Position numbers and translations under genes: made by a program. From positions 289,691,205 through 289,755,204 of the forward strand of contig NC_064616.1 of the NCBI RefSeq assembly GCF_023898315.1: a stretch of DNA of 64,000 nt, read 5' to 3'. This document shows, in pieces, positions 45,574 to 56,646 of the stretch; within the stretch, counting starts at the first letter, position 1; every line of letters begins with the position of its first letter. The notes beneath the pieces were generated by a model that had not been told where the DNA came from, ran no database searches, and saw nothing but the letters and a program-made list of their open reading frames with translations. Source of the stretch: Schistocerca nitens. Lineage: Eukaryota; Arthropoda; Insecta; Orthoptera; Acrididae.

Positions 45574-46452
45574 TTGAAGTCAGCTGATAGGTATTCCTGC
45601 TTAAGGGAAGTCTCTCTAACAAGGGAATCACTTTTGACAAAGCTTAGGTATCCGAGTAATGAGGGAATTAGTATATTTCATCAAAATATACAAGGTATTA
45701 GAGATAAAGTTAGTGAACTGCTTATAGATGTTGACTCTGAAATTATTGGTATATCTGAACACTTCTTAAATAAGGAGATAATTCAGAGGCTTCCTTTACC
45801 AGGATACAGGTTGGCTGGCAGCTTTTCGAGCAGCTCTTTGCGGTGTGGGGGAGTAGCCATGTATGTGAAAAACGGCATCCCATTTGAGTCAATTGATGTT
45901 TCAAAGTACTGCACTGAAAAGGTGTTTGAATGTTGTGCAGGTGTGGTTAAATTTAACGGAGCTAAACTTCTAACTGTTGTTATTTATAGATCCTCAGACT
46001 CCGATTTCACAACATTTTTGTTAAAGCTAGAGGAGGTTCTTGGTTCACTTTATAGGAAATACAAAAAGTTAGTTATATGTGGTGACTTCAATATTAATTG
46101 TATAAGTGATTGTGCAAAGAAGAGGATGCTGGTAGACCTCCTTAATTCATATAATCTTATGCAAACCGTATTCTTTCCAACGAGAGTGCAAGGGAACAGT
46201 AGAACAACCATAGACAACATTTTTGTTCATTCCTCATTACTAGAAGGGCATTCTGTTAGCAAAAAGGTGAATGGCCTTTCAGATCATGATGCACAAATTT
46301 TAACTTTAAAAGATTTTTGTGCTGCAACACGTGTTAAATATAGTCATCAGCTGTTCAGGAAAGCGGATCCAGTTGCTGTAGAGACCTTTGTAAACCTTAT
46401 AAAGGAACAAGAGTGGCAAGATGTTTATAGCGCTGATACAGTAGACGAATAA
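45574..46452 (+). pseudogene. LINE apurinic endonuclease domain
   Basis: 292-residue frame: NIQGIRDKVSELLI (first Asn box), IIGISEHFL (catalytic Glu), GGVAMYV, CGDFNIN, RTTIDNIF and LSDHDAQIL (catalytic Asp-His). It cuts target DNA for priming in intact elements. The frame ends at a TAA at 46450-46452 before RT, and a SINE lies downstream, so ORF2 is broken although the domain looks complete. Confidence 0.85.
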
Positions 46453-46680
46453 ATATAATGCTTTCTCAATACATTTCTCATGCTCTTTGAAAGTTGCTTT
46501 CCGTTAGAACGTTTAAAACAGGGTACTAGCACAAACAGGCAGCCTGGGTGGCTGACTAGAGGGATAAGATTATCTTGTAGAACAAAGTGGCAATTATATC
46601 AAAACGTTAGAAACAGTTAAAATCTAAATGCAGCAGCCCATTACAAACAGTATTGTAAGGTGCTTAAAAATGTTATTAGG

Positions 46681-46881
46681 TTCAAATGGTTCAAATGGCT
46701 CTGAGCACTATGGGACTCAACTGCTGAGGTCATTAGTCCCCTAGAACTTAGAACTAATTAAACCTAACTAACCTAAGGACATCACACACATCCATGCCCG
46801 AGGCAGGATTCGAACCTGCGACCGTAGCGGTCTCGCGGTTCCAGACTGCAGCGCCAGAACCGCTCGGCCACTTCGGCCGGC
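46681..46881 (-). mobile_element. Full tRNA-headed SINE in the LINE
   Basis: On the minus strand, A box TGGCCGAGCGG and B box GGTTCGAATCC in a class II tRNA-like head. 12-bp TSD AATGTTATTAGG at 46669-46680 and 46882-46893. Same family as 38172-38373. Confidence 0.95.
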
Positions 46882-47736
46882 AATGTTATTAGGAAGGCAA
46901 AAAGTATGTAGTATGCAGATAGAATAGCTAAGTCTCAGTATAAAATTAAAACCATATGGTCAGTCGTAAAGGAAGTTGCTGGTCTGCAGAGACAGGTCGA
47001 GGATATAGAATCAGTGCGTAGTGGGAATGTTCGTGTTACTGATAAGTCGCATATATGTACAGTATTTAATAATCACTTTCTGAATATAGCAGGTGAACTA
47101 AATAGAAACCTAGTGCCAACAGGGAATCATATAGTGCTCTTAGAAAAAAGTGTTCCGAGACTGTTACCTGAAATGCTCCTCCATGATACTGACAAGAGGG
47201 AGATTGAGTTAATAATTAAATCACTAAAGACCAAGAACTCTCATGGATATGACGGGGTATCTAGCAGAATACTGAAGTATTGTTCTATGTATGTTAGCCC
47301 AGTTCTCAGCCATATCTGTAACTTTTCCTTTAGGAGTGGTCGGTTTCCTGACCGATTAAAGTACTCGGTAGTGAAGCCACTTTATAAAAAGGGAAACATT
47401 GATAATGTTGACAATTTTAGACCTATTTCTATGCCATCGGTGTTTGCTAACGTTATCGAGAAGGTTGTATATACAAGGTTACTGGAGCATTTAAATTCAC
47501 ATAATTTGCTGTCAAATGTTCAGTTTGGTTTTAGAAATGGTTTAACAAATGCTATATTCTCTTTTCTCTGTGAGGTTTTGGACGGATTAAATAAAAGGTT
47601 GCGAACGCTAGGTGTTTTCTTTAATTTAACGAAGGCTTTTGACTGTGTTGACCACAAAATATTACTGCAGAATGAGATTTTCACTCTGCAGCGGAGCGTG
47701 CGCTGATATGAAACTTCCTGGCAGATTAAAACTGTG

Positions 47737-47809
47737 TGCCCGACCGAGACTCGAACTCGGGACCTTTGCCTTTCGCGGGCAAGTGCTCTACCAACTGAGC
47801 TACCGAAGC
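47737..47809 (-). other. tRNA-like segment, unit 1 of the palindromic insertion
   Basis: D arm TAGCTCAGTTGGTAGAGC, anticodon-type stem TTGCC/GGCAA with loop CGCGAAA (no U33), T arm with TTCGAGT. The acceptor stem pairs poorly, so it is a tRNA derivative. Confidence 0.55.
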
Positions 47810-48209
47810 ACGACTCACGCCCGGTACTCACAGCTTTACTTCTGCCAGTACCTCGTCTCCTACCTTCCAAACTTTACAGAAGCTCTCCTGCGAACCTTGC
47901 AGAACTAGCACTCCTGAAAGAAAGGATATAGCGGAGACATGGCTTAGCCACAGCCTGGGGGATGTTTCCAGAATGAGATTGTCACTCTGCAGCGGAGCGT
48001 GCGCTGATATGAAACTTCCTGGCAGATTAAAACTGTGTGCCCGACCGAGACTCGAACTCGGGACCTTTGCCTTTCGCCATGTCTCCGCTATATCCTTTCT
48101 TTCAGGAGTGGTAGTTCTGCAAGGTTCGCAGGAGAGCTTCTGTAAAGTTTGGAAGGTAGGAGACGAGGTACTGGCAGAAGTAAAGCTGTGAGTACCGGGC
48201 GTGAGTCGT

Positions 48210-48282
48210 GCTTCGGTAGCTCAGTTGGTAGAGCACTTGCCCGCGAAAGGCAAAGGTCCCGAGTTCGAGTCTCGGTCGGGCA
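48210..48282 (+). other. tRNA-like segment, inverted unit of the palindromic insertion
   Basis: Same sequence as the 47737-47809 segment in opposite orientation. Confidence 0.55.
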
Positions 48283-49760
48283 CACAGTTTTAATCTGCCA
48301 GGAAGTTTCATTACTGCAGAAGTTGGACCATTATGGAGTAAGGGGAGTAGCTTACAATTGGTTCGCCTCTTACTTTAAGAACAGAAAGCAGAGGGTAATT
48401 CTCCACAATATTGAGAGTGGCAGTGATGTTCAGTCCCAATGGGGCACTGTTAAGTGGGGTGTTCCCCAAGGGTCGGTGCTGGGGCCACTGCTGTTTCTTT
48501 TTACATAAATGATATGCCTTCTAGTATTACAGGTGATTCAAAAATATTTCTGTTTGCTGATGACACCAGCTTGATAGTGAAGGATCTTGTGTGTAATATT
48601 GAAACAGTAACAAATAATGTAGTTCATGAAATAAGTACGTGGCTTGTGGAAAATAATTTGATGCTAAATCACAGTACGACTCAGGTTTTAGAGTTTCCAA
48701 CTCACAATTCAACAAGAACCGATATTTTGATCAGACAGAATAGGCATATTATAAGCGAGACGGAACAGTTCAAGTTCCTAGGCGTTCGGATAGATAGTAA
48801 GCTGTTGTGGAAAGCCCATGTCCAGGATCTTGTTCAGAAGCTAAATGCTAGTTTATTTACCATTAGAAAAGTATCTGAAATAAGTGACACTTCAACACGA
48901 AAAGTAGTCTACTTCACATATTTTCATACGCTTGTGTCGTATGGTATTATTTTTTGCGGTAATTCTTTTGATTCAAAGAGGGTATTTTTGGCTCAAAAAC
49001 GGGCTGTTCGAGCTATATGTGGTGTAAGTTCGAGAACGTCTTGTCGACCCCTATTCAAAAATCTGGAAATTCTGACATTGCCCTCACAGTATATATTTTC
49101 TTTAATGTCGTTTGTTGTTAGCAATATTCCCAAGAGTTAGCAGCTTTCACTCAGTTAATACTAGGCAGAAATCAAATCTGCATGTAGAATGCACTTCCTT
49201 GACTCTTGTGCAGAAAGTAGTGCAGTATTCTGCTGCATCCATTTTCAATAAGCTACCACAAGAACTCAAAAATCTTAGCAGTAGCCCAAACTCTTTTAAG
49301 TCTAAACTGAAGAGTTTCCTCGTGGCTCACTCCTTCTATTCTGTCGAGGAGCTCCTGGAAGGGCTAAAAAATTAAGCAAATTCCAGCGTTACATTGTTGA
49401 TTTTCTTCATTTAAACTTGCGACTTGTCACCTGAATATGTTTTTTTATATTTCATTTTATCTGTTTCCAATATCGTGTTATAATTTCATGTATTGACTCG
49501 TTCCATGACCATGGAGACTTCTCCTTAATTTGGTCCCATGGAACAACAAATAAATAAATAAAATAAAAATAAAATGCAATGTCGTAAACTTTGATATTGA
49601 AAGGACAAACATCTGTATTGCGTGCAAATTACTTCCTACCAATTGATTTGAGCGCTGGTCAATGGAGGATTGCATTGATTGGACTGGAGACGTACAACAG
49701 CATCCCGAATATCACCAAGACTAACAATAAACTGTATTTCGATATTGATGGTGAAAAATA

Positions 49761-51182
49761 CACTCCTGGAAATGGAAAAAAGAACACATTGACACCGGTG
49801 TGTCAGACCCACCATATTTGCTCCGGACACTGCGAGAGGGCTGTACAAGCAATGATCACACGCACGGCACAGCGGACACATCAGGAACCGCGGTGTTGGC
49901 CGTCGAATGGCGCTAGCTGCGCAGCATTTGTGCACCGCCGCCGTCAGTGTCAGCCAGTTTGCCGTGGCATACGGAGCTCCATCGCAGTCTTTAACACTGG
50001 TAGTATGCCACGACAGCGTGGACGTGAACCGTATGTGCAGTTGACAGACTTTGAGCGAGGGCGTATAGTGGGCATGCGGGAGGCCGGGTGGACGTACCGC
50101 CGAATTGCTCAACACGTGGGGCGTGAGGTCTCCACAGTACATCGATGTTGTCGCCAGTGGTCGGCGGAAGGTGCACGTGCCCGTCGACCTGGAACCGGAC
50201 CGCAGCGACGCACGGATGCACGCCAAGACCGTAGGATCCTACGCATTGCCGTAGGGTACCGCACCGCCACTTCCCAGCAAATTAGGGACACTGTTGCTCC
50301 TGGGGTATCGGCGAGGACCATTCGCAACCGTCTCCATGAAGCTGGGCTACGGTCCCGCACACCGTTAGGCCGTCTTCCGCTCACGCCCCAACATCGTGCA
50401 GCCCGCCTCCAGTGGTGTCGCGACAGGCGTGAATGGAGGGACGAATGGAGACGTGTCGTCTTCAGCGATGAGAGTCGCTTCTGCCTTGGTGCCAATGATG
50501 GTCGTATGCGTGTTTGGCGCCGTGCAGGTGAGCGCCACAATCAGGACTGCATACGACCGAGGCACACAGGGCCAACACCCGGCATCATGGTGTGGGGAGC
50601 GATCTCCTACACTGGCCGTACACCACTGGTGATCGTCGAGGGGACACTGAATAGTGCACGTTACATCCAAACCGTCATCGAACCCATCGTTCTACCATTC
50701 CTAGACCGGCAAGGGAACTTGCTGTTCCAATAGGACAATGCACGTCCGCATGTATCCCGTGCCACCCAACGTGCTCTAGAAGGTGTAAGTCAACTACCCT
50801 GGCCAGCAAGATCTCCGGATCTGTCCCCCATTGAGCATGTTTGGGACTGGATGAAGCGTCGTCTCATGCGGTCTGCACGTCCAGCACGAACGCTGGTCCA
50901 ACTGAGGCGCCAGGTGGAAATGGCATGGCAAGCCGTTCCACAGGACTACATACAGCATCTCTACGATCGTCTCCATGGGAGAATAGCAGCCTGCATTGCT
51001 GCGAAAGGTGGATATACACTGTACTAGTGCCGACATTGTGCATTCTCTGTTGCCTGTGTCTATGTGCCTGTGGTTCTGTCAGTGTGATCATGTGATGTAT
51101 CTGACCCCAGGAATGTGTCAATAAAGTTTCCCCTTCCTGGGACAATGAATTCACGGTGTTCTTATTTCAATTTCCAGGAGTG
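49761..51182 (+). mobile_element. Tc1-family element, second copy
   Basis: Terminal repeats CACTCCTGGAAATGG and the inverse AATTTCCAGGAGTG, flanked by TA (49759-49760, 51183-51184). 1422 bp. Near-identical to 39865-41282 but opposite in orientation. Confidence 0.95.
50005..51027 (+). pseudogene. Tc1-family transposase with one nonsense codon
   Basis: Same 340-codon frame as 40019-41041. A TAG at 50731-50733 (codon 243, Gln in the other copy) falls one codon before the second catalytic Asp, so the product would lack D2 and the Glu. Otherwise only a few amino acid differences. The frame upstream of the ATG is open and fused to the penton remnant by chance. Confidence 0.9.
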
Positions 51183-51655
51183 TACATTCTGGGGATAGAA
51201 CCTGGTGCATACAATATCGACGATTTAAACAATGTCTTAAAATAGTCCGGAAAAGGTATTGAACTACGTACAAACATTAATACACTTAAATCTGAAATAA
51301 GAACTGTAAATGCAACGATTGACTTTAACCAGAAAGGTTCAATAGGACACCTGCTGGGGTTCAAAAAAGGACAGTCGAATCAGACAGTGGACATACTCCG
51401 AATCAGCACAATGTGTGTCGAGTGTAACATTGCAACGAACTCCTGTCTCAACGATACTCTCATTCACACTATTTACTGATTCTTCCCCTCAGTTGCAACA
51501 GGGTATAAGATTGTTGAGATCCCCTGCCAATGCAATATACCTTCCAGTGACAGCTCAGACACTGGACTATTTGGAGTTGCGTATTGTGGATGAGAATAAT
51601 CAACTTGATGCCTTTCGTGGTGAGGAAATCATTGTACAATTACATCTAAGGCAGG

Positions 51656-52990
51656 ATGGGCGTACGGTATAAAACAAGTACACGCAATCCACAGCGCGCC
51701 ACTTCGCTACCGAACAGCAAAGTGATAACACCTGCGAACTGCGAGTTTCTTAAATCAGTTGGTCTGAAGCCACGCAATGACATCATCACTCAGTATAACC
51801 AGTCCAGTAGAGTATGATGAGAGAATTATTCGTTAGGAGTACCTTACGCTTCAACCACGTTTAACAAGAATGATGAAATCCTCTTTGTCATACAGCACCA
51901 AGACGCACTTACGCTTCCATGCAAGAATTTCCTACATCTTGAGGGGTCATTCAAGAAAACTGACAGCAGCGATACAGTGGGATCCAAGCTGACATGTAAC
52001 GCATTAGCATTCCTCTTCCAGGAGATACGCTATGAACTGGATGGCTCTGAGATCGACCATGCACGTAATGTTGGCATAACATTGACCCTTAAAACATATG
52101 TCTCGGCATTACCAGCAGATTCGCATAGTTTAGAAAATGCAGGATGGTTCCTAGACGAGCCAGAGGATAGAGCAGCTCAAAAGTAAAAGCGATTAACTGC
52201 ATGCATAACTCTAAGAATGCTTATGGGATACTTTGAGGATATGAGGCAGATTATTATGAACACTAAACAAGAAGTCATTCTGGTGCATAATGTGATGGAC
52301 AATAATTCATTCATTCAAGGAGCCCAACAAGAGAATATGATCACAGTCAACAAGATAATATGGAAAATGCCTCGCATCAGTGTATCTGACTAGGAGCGTT
52401 TGAAGCTTTTAAAAGTCCTGAATTCAGGTACATTTCTGTCACTGACATTCTGCTCATGGGAGATCTTCGTGTACCCAGTGTTACCGACCGTGAGCAGACA
52501 AAGATGGGCTATTAAGACCTCCAGTCATCTAGAGACACCCAGATTCATCATCCTTGCGTTTCAGATTGATAGAAGAGGAAATACAGCAAATGATTCCACC
52601 GTGTTCGATAACTGCAAGTTAACTAATGCCAAAGTATACCACAGTTCAAAATTCTACCCATATGGCAGTCTACATCTGCAATGGAATCAAAATGTATACA
52701 GCCTAGCGTATGACATGTATGCAAGGTTTCGTCCTTCTTACTATGAAATTGCTGAAGGAGACGCATGGGCGTGTCTACTAGGTCCACGTAAGTTCAAAGA
52801 ACTTTCACCGATCATTGTAATAGACTGCGCTAAACAGAATGAGATAATTAAGTCAGGACCTATAGACGTGCGAAATGAATTTGAATCATCGACAAATTTC
52901 CCAGAACACATTGCTGCATATGCTTTAGTTCTACATTATAATGTAATCAACTACTGTCCGCTCACAGGTGTTTTGCAGCAAGCTGTGTAA
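51656..52990 (+). pseudogene. Polinton copy 1: major capsid protein
   Basis: Double-jelly-roll type capsid protein. Ordered landmarks: NSKVITPANCEFLKS, KPRND, QHQDALTLPCKNFLHLEGSF, ALAFLFQEIRYELDGSEIDH, LENAGWF, GYFEDMRQIIMN, VNKIIWKMPRISVSD, TSSHLETPRFIILAFQ, DNCKLTNAKVYHSSKFYP, YDMYARFRPSYYE, IVIDCAKQNE and YALVLHYNVINYCPLTG. Two adjacent TGA codons near 51818, a TAA near 52184, a TAG near 52392 and at least one frameshift near 52430 break it. The ATG overlaps the end of the penton-like gene. The same order in copy 2 supports each assignment. Confidence 0.85.
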
Positions 52991-53027
52991 ATGAATAGGT
53001 ACTGTCCTGTACATTGATCAATTGACG

Positions 53028-53590
53028 ATGGCATGTCAGCAAGTGAATATAATTGCAGACGCTCAGGGATTCTGTGAAGGTGAGCGTAGACGGTTTGTAT
53101 TTAAAGATGTTGCGTTTGTAGCGTACACACCAGATGTGGTAATAATTGAGACTTTCGCTGCAAATATTGAATCACAAAGATCCTTCAAGCAACTGATGTG
53201 CTCTAAAACACGGAAGAGCACATAGTGATTAACTCATTTTTATCATGGAATTCACTGGGATGATCCTGGCATACCCTATAAAGATATGGTGGCTGCACTT
53301 AAATTATTCGATCACATGGACACCATCGTTTACATGAAGGGAAAGGACAAAATCTTATGGATGCGACGAATATTTATATTTGCTTCTATTCAAGACCTGG
53401 AATTCTACGGCTGTCCATCTATCCATCGACACAAGAACATTTACCAAAAAACTGCTATTGTGTGTGTGTGTTGGGGTTTATGGGCGCTCAACATCGAGGT
53501 CATCAGCGCCCAAAAAAACTGCTATTGTATCCGCATATGACAATGCAAAATTACCTATAAGTTGGATGAGAAATAAATAATTTTATTGTT
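53028..53590 (+). pseudogene. Polinton copy 1: conserved accessory protein
   Basis: N-terminal ADAQGFCEGERRRFVFKDVA, then after a frameshift near 53230 HGIHWDDPGIPYKDM, VYMKGKDKILWM and DLEFYGCPSIH. Same family as 33325-33740. Function unknown to me; a nuclease-like role has no support from residues seen here. A 50-base mini-insertion (53462-53511) and a shift end the readable part. It lies 38 bases after the capsid stop. Confidence 0.65.
53462..53511. mobile_element. 50-bp insertion with 16-bp TSD
   Basis: AAAAAACTGCTATTGT at 53446-53461 and 53513-53528 flank GTGTGTGTGTTGGGGTTTAT...CATCAGCGCCC. The 'GAGGTCATCAGCGCCC' end recalls a SINE tail, so it is probably a severely truncated SINE. Confidence 0.75.
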
Positions 53591-53882
53591 CCATAACAAT
53601 GCTTGTTTTCTTTCTTTCTGTGACACTCACGTCCATAGCAAGTAAGTTTATTGCAGATACTGTACCTGAAGCGCATTCCACTGGAACTGTCTAAAGCACA
53701 TACCTCAGCCTTTGAGCCCACTTTCACATGATGAGTAACGTTACCTGCGTTATTAATAGACCAGCTTTCACCTCACCTGCGTGAAAACCATTGAAAGTGA
53801 CAGTTCAGAGGCGATGCGTCACGTACCAGCCGTGTGGGCTTGGCCGCTGCCGGATCTGAAAGTGACAGCTCAGGGTGATGTA

Positions 53883-54619
53883 CGAGGTCCGTTCAGAAAG
53901 TAACCTCCGGTTGATTTAAAAAAATACACCAAGTTAAATAAAAATATTTTAATATATACATCTTACAACTACATCTTTGCACTATTTTTCTACATAGTCT
54001 CCATAGCGATTGAGGCACTTATCGTATCTCTTCACAAGCTTTGAAATTCCTTCTGAATAAAAATCACCCGCTTGTGCCTGGAGCCAGTCTGTGACCGCAT
54101 CTTTGAGCTCTTCGTCGTCATCAAACCGTACAAGAGAGTCTTAGAAATCTGTGGAAAACCAGTAGACAACTCCGACATTGAGAAACGTCGATTTTCACGA
54201 ACTTTTGCATCAACTGTCTGAACGAGTTCGTCAGTCACCAATGATGGTCTACCACTCCTCTCTTCATCATGAACGCTTTCTCGTCCACTTTTAAATAAAC
54301 GTACCCATTCACGGACAACTCCTTCACTCATAACTCTTGGTCCGTGCACGGCACAAAGCTCACGATGAATAGCTGCTGCAGAACATCCTTTGGCTGTAAA
54401 AAACCTTATGACAGCATGCACTTCACATTTGGCGGGGTTTTCTATTGCAGCACACATTTCAAACTGCCACAAAAACTAAACTAGCGCAGGTACGACGTTC
54501 ACTCGACCACGGCTTGATGCCGACTGACCTGTTGAGTGCGTGAACGCACAGATGGCGTCGCTACTCCCCCCACAACCCGCACTGTGACCAATTGGAGGTT
54601 ACTTTCTCAACCGCCCTCG
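53883..54619 (-). mobile_element. Internally deleted mariner
   Basis: Ends CGAGGTCCGTTCAGAAAGTA and the inverse TTACTTTCTCAACCGCCCTCG, flanked by TA (53881-53882, 54620-54621). 737 bp. The minus strand encodes the N-terminal HTH region (FFTAKGCSAAAIHRELCAV, VVREWVRLFKSGRE, ERSGRPSLVTDELV) to about 54140, then jumps to the transposase C-terminus (DDEELKDAVTDWLQAQAG-type). The catalytic core is deleted. Confidence 0.85.
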
Positions 54620-54621
54620 TA

Positions 54622-55039
54622 TTATCGCTGCCACCGGTCACACTCCAGCGTGTGTCATTCAGAAATCATTGTTTTTTTCAAGCAGAATACCTTATAGGTA
54701 TGTGGATGTAACCATGCCTTTTACACAAATACAGCTCCAGCTACTGGCCAGTCCCCAGTGAGAGCACCCTGGAGTTGGGTCAGGTCCCAGTGCAGGATCC
54801 GTGGCCGCTGCGGTGTGTGCTTCCCGTGAGGCAACTAACGGTGTCCTGACAGGTGACACGTGCTTTGCAGACCCTGCTTCGATGAGGGCTTAGCTGCTGC
54901 TGCCAGTACACTTGCGATGCCACCATGTTGAGGTGTGACCATTGTAGAAGAAGAACAAGTGGAGATAAACTAAATAAGTACATTGTCTACCACTGCTGGC
55001 GAGGTGAAGGAAAATGAATTCTAACTACAAGACACAAAG
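54622..55039. other. Non-coding DNA
   Basis: No gene or element recognised; moderately GC-rich. Confidence 0.4.
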
Positions 55040-55385
55040 ATGATGTGACTTACCAAATGAAAGCGCTAGCAGGTTGATAGACACACAAACAAACACAAAC
55101 ATACACACAAAATTCAAGCTTTCGCAACCAACGGTTGCTTCATCAGGAAAGAGGGAAGGAGAGGGAAAGACGAAAGGATGTGGGTTTTAAGGGAGAGGGT
55201 AAGGAGTCATTCCAATCCCGGGAGCAGAAAGACTTACCCTAGGGGGAAAAAAGGACAGGTATACACTCGCACACACACACATATCCATCCGCACATACAC
55301 ATACACAGACACAAGCAGACATTTGTAAAGGCAAAGAGTTTGGGCAGAGATCAACAGAATCGAATGACTTTGTAAGGTTGCAGAA
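55040..55385. repeat. Unclassified dispersed repeat, purine- and CA-rich
   Basis: GAGAGGGAAAGACGAAAGGA, AAGCTTTCGCAACCAACGG and a CACACA/ATACAC stretch. I recall this sequence as a common repeat in locust genomes. It abuts and truncates the LINE to its right. Confidence 0.45.
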
Positions 55386-55419
55386 GTAACCTGCTGCTTT
55401 GTTGCTTTGTCTTGTGATG

Positions 55420-55790
55420 AGCAGATTTTTTCAATGAATTCATTAATAGCACTCATGGTGCTTTTCCCTTTTTGGAACCCATATTGGTTTTTAAGAATAA
55501 CATGATGTTTCACAATAAAATTTGGTATCTGGACTGCAGCTATTTTTTTAATAGTTTTGATAGCACTGGGAGGATAGAGATGGGGTGATAATTTCCCATA
55601 TCCTCTCTTGATCAACTTTAGTGTTGTGGCTTTACTTCTGCGTACTTAAGTACATCAGGGAAGTTGGCTTGCTCAAATGACTGACTGATTATTAAGGACA
55701 TAATGTGTGCTATTTTATCATACACAAATTTAATTGCATTGGTGGGTATTTGATCCCACCCTGAAGAGTATTTGCTTTTTAAGGATAAAA
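55420..55790 (-). pseudogene. LINE RT, N-terminal part
   Basis: WDQIPTNAIKF, FPDVLKYAEV, NYHPISILP and NQYGFQKGKST, all upstream of the catalytic FADD, which is missing. A frameshift is near 55610. Confidence 0.75.
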
Positions 55791-56646
55791 TAACATATTT
55801 TCATCTGGGTCACTATTCCGATCCAGGCCAAAGAAATTCATGCTGTTTTGATAAGTAGTCACATTGAGATCAGATTTTGTTACATTTATGAAGGACTCAT
55901 TAAAACATTGAGCTATTTGAGTGGGGTTTGAAATAGTATTGTTGTTTTGTTTGATTTTTTAAATTTCCTAGTGTTTAACTGTTGTACCTAATTCTGATTT
56001 AATAACAGACCACACTGCTTTAGACTTACTCTTATGTCCTAAAATGAACTTGTTGTGGCACCTTTAACAGCACTTTAAATACAGCTTTATAATGTCTCAC
56101 ACAGCTAATGAATTCAAGGTTTTTATTGTGGTTTATTTCTTCATGTAGCTCTCGTTTTCGAGCACTAGATATTTTTAAGCCTGAAGTAATCCAGTTTTAT
56201 TTACTTTTAAGTTTTTGGTCCTGGATCCTAGGTGGGAATGATTCATTGAATACCTCTGGAAAACTTCTTAGAAAATTATCAAAATTCTCAGTACTTGACA
56301 CAGTAATATTTATGGTTCATTTCATTGCATCTGTCTTGTCATGGAATAGGTTCAAGTTATTTTTACTAAAGTCTCTTTTCATAAACATTTGGTTTATTTT
56401 TTTCTGCCAACTGAATAAACAATGCTGAATGGTCAGAAATTCCTAAGTCTAAACAAGACTTGTTTTCACTGTCAAATACGTAATTTGTTGAGATGTTGTA
56501 TACAAGAAGTAGCTGAATTGATATTTTCTCTAGTGAATTCACAAAAATTTAGTTTAAAACCAGAGTTCTGACTTATGTCAACAAACTGTTTTCAGCCACT
56601 GTCTTCACTTATCACATTTACATCAACATTAGTTGCTATGATGATA

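Larger units (their letters stand above)
47671..48309. mobile_element. Palindromic tRNA-like insertion in the LINE RT
   Basis: Flanked by the 10-bp TSD ATTACTGCAG (47661-47670, 48310-48319). Layout: a full unit of 301 bp (47671-47971), a partial direct repeat (47972 to about 48077), then an inverted unit to 48309. The inverted unit stops at GGAAGTTTC, short of the first unit's end, so the termini do not match exactly. Confidence 0.85.
46985..49375 (+). pseudogene. LINE reverse transcriptase, split by a palindromic insertion
   Basis: The first part (47014-47670) has GYDGVSSRILKY, FRPISMPSV, VQFGFRNG and FFNLTKAFDCVDH with the first catalytic Asp. After the insertion at 47671-48309, coding resumes with GVPQGSVLGPLLF; a frameshift near 48505 is followed by YINDMPSSI and FLFADDTSLIV with the catalytic Asp pair. 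The remaining part includes KFLGVRID, YGIIFCGNSF and KRAVRAICG, and ends at 49375 after another frame change near 49135. Outside the insertion only a few lesions are seen. Confidence 0.85.
45290..49569 (+). mobile_element. LINE with endonuclease and RT, inserted between penton promoter and gene
   Basis: Starts in an ORF1 remnant and ends in an (AAAT)n-type tail at 49550-49569. Short CAA-ATG words at both edges may be a degraded TSD. Contains two SINEs and a palindromic tRNA-like insertion. Motifs place it in the jockey/CR1-type LINE group. Confidence 0.85.
49574..51672 (+). pseudogene. Polinton copy 1: penton-like (minor capsid) protein
   Basis: ATG at 49574 with a stop at codon 3, then LKGQTSVLRANYFLPIDLS and YNSIPNITKTNNKLYFD. 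A Tc1 element (49761-51182) interrupts it. Coding resumes with PGAYNIDDLNN, IRTVNATIDF, SIGHLLGF, CNIATNS and, after frameshifts, IYLPVTAQTLDYLELRIV and GEEIIVQLHLRQDG. This matches the protein proposed as the Polinton penton (single jelly roll). It ends inside the major capsid start: the ATG at 51656 lies in its last codons. Confidence 0.8.

Noticed and set aside
53580..53880. Polymerase B remnant or terminal repeat of Polinton copy 1
   Set aside because: No polymerase motif was found on either strand downstream of the accessory gene, and no inverse match to 37.4-37.9 kb was seen.
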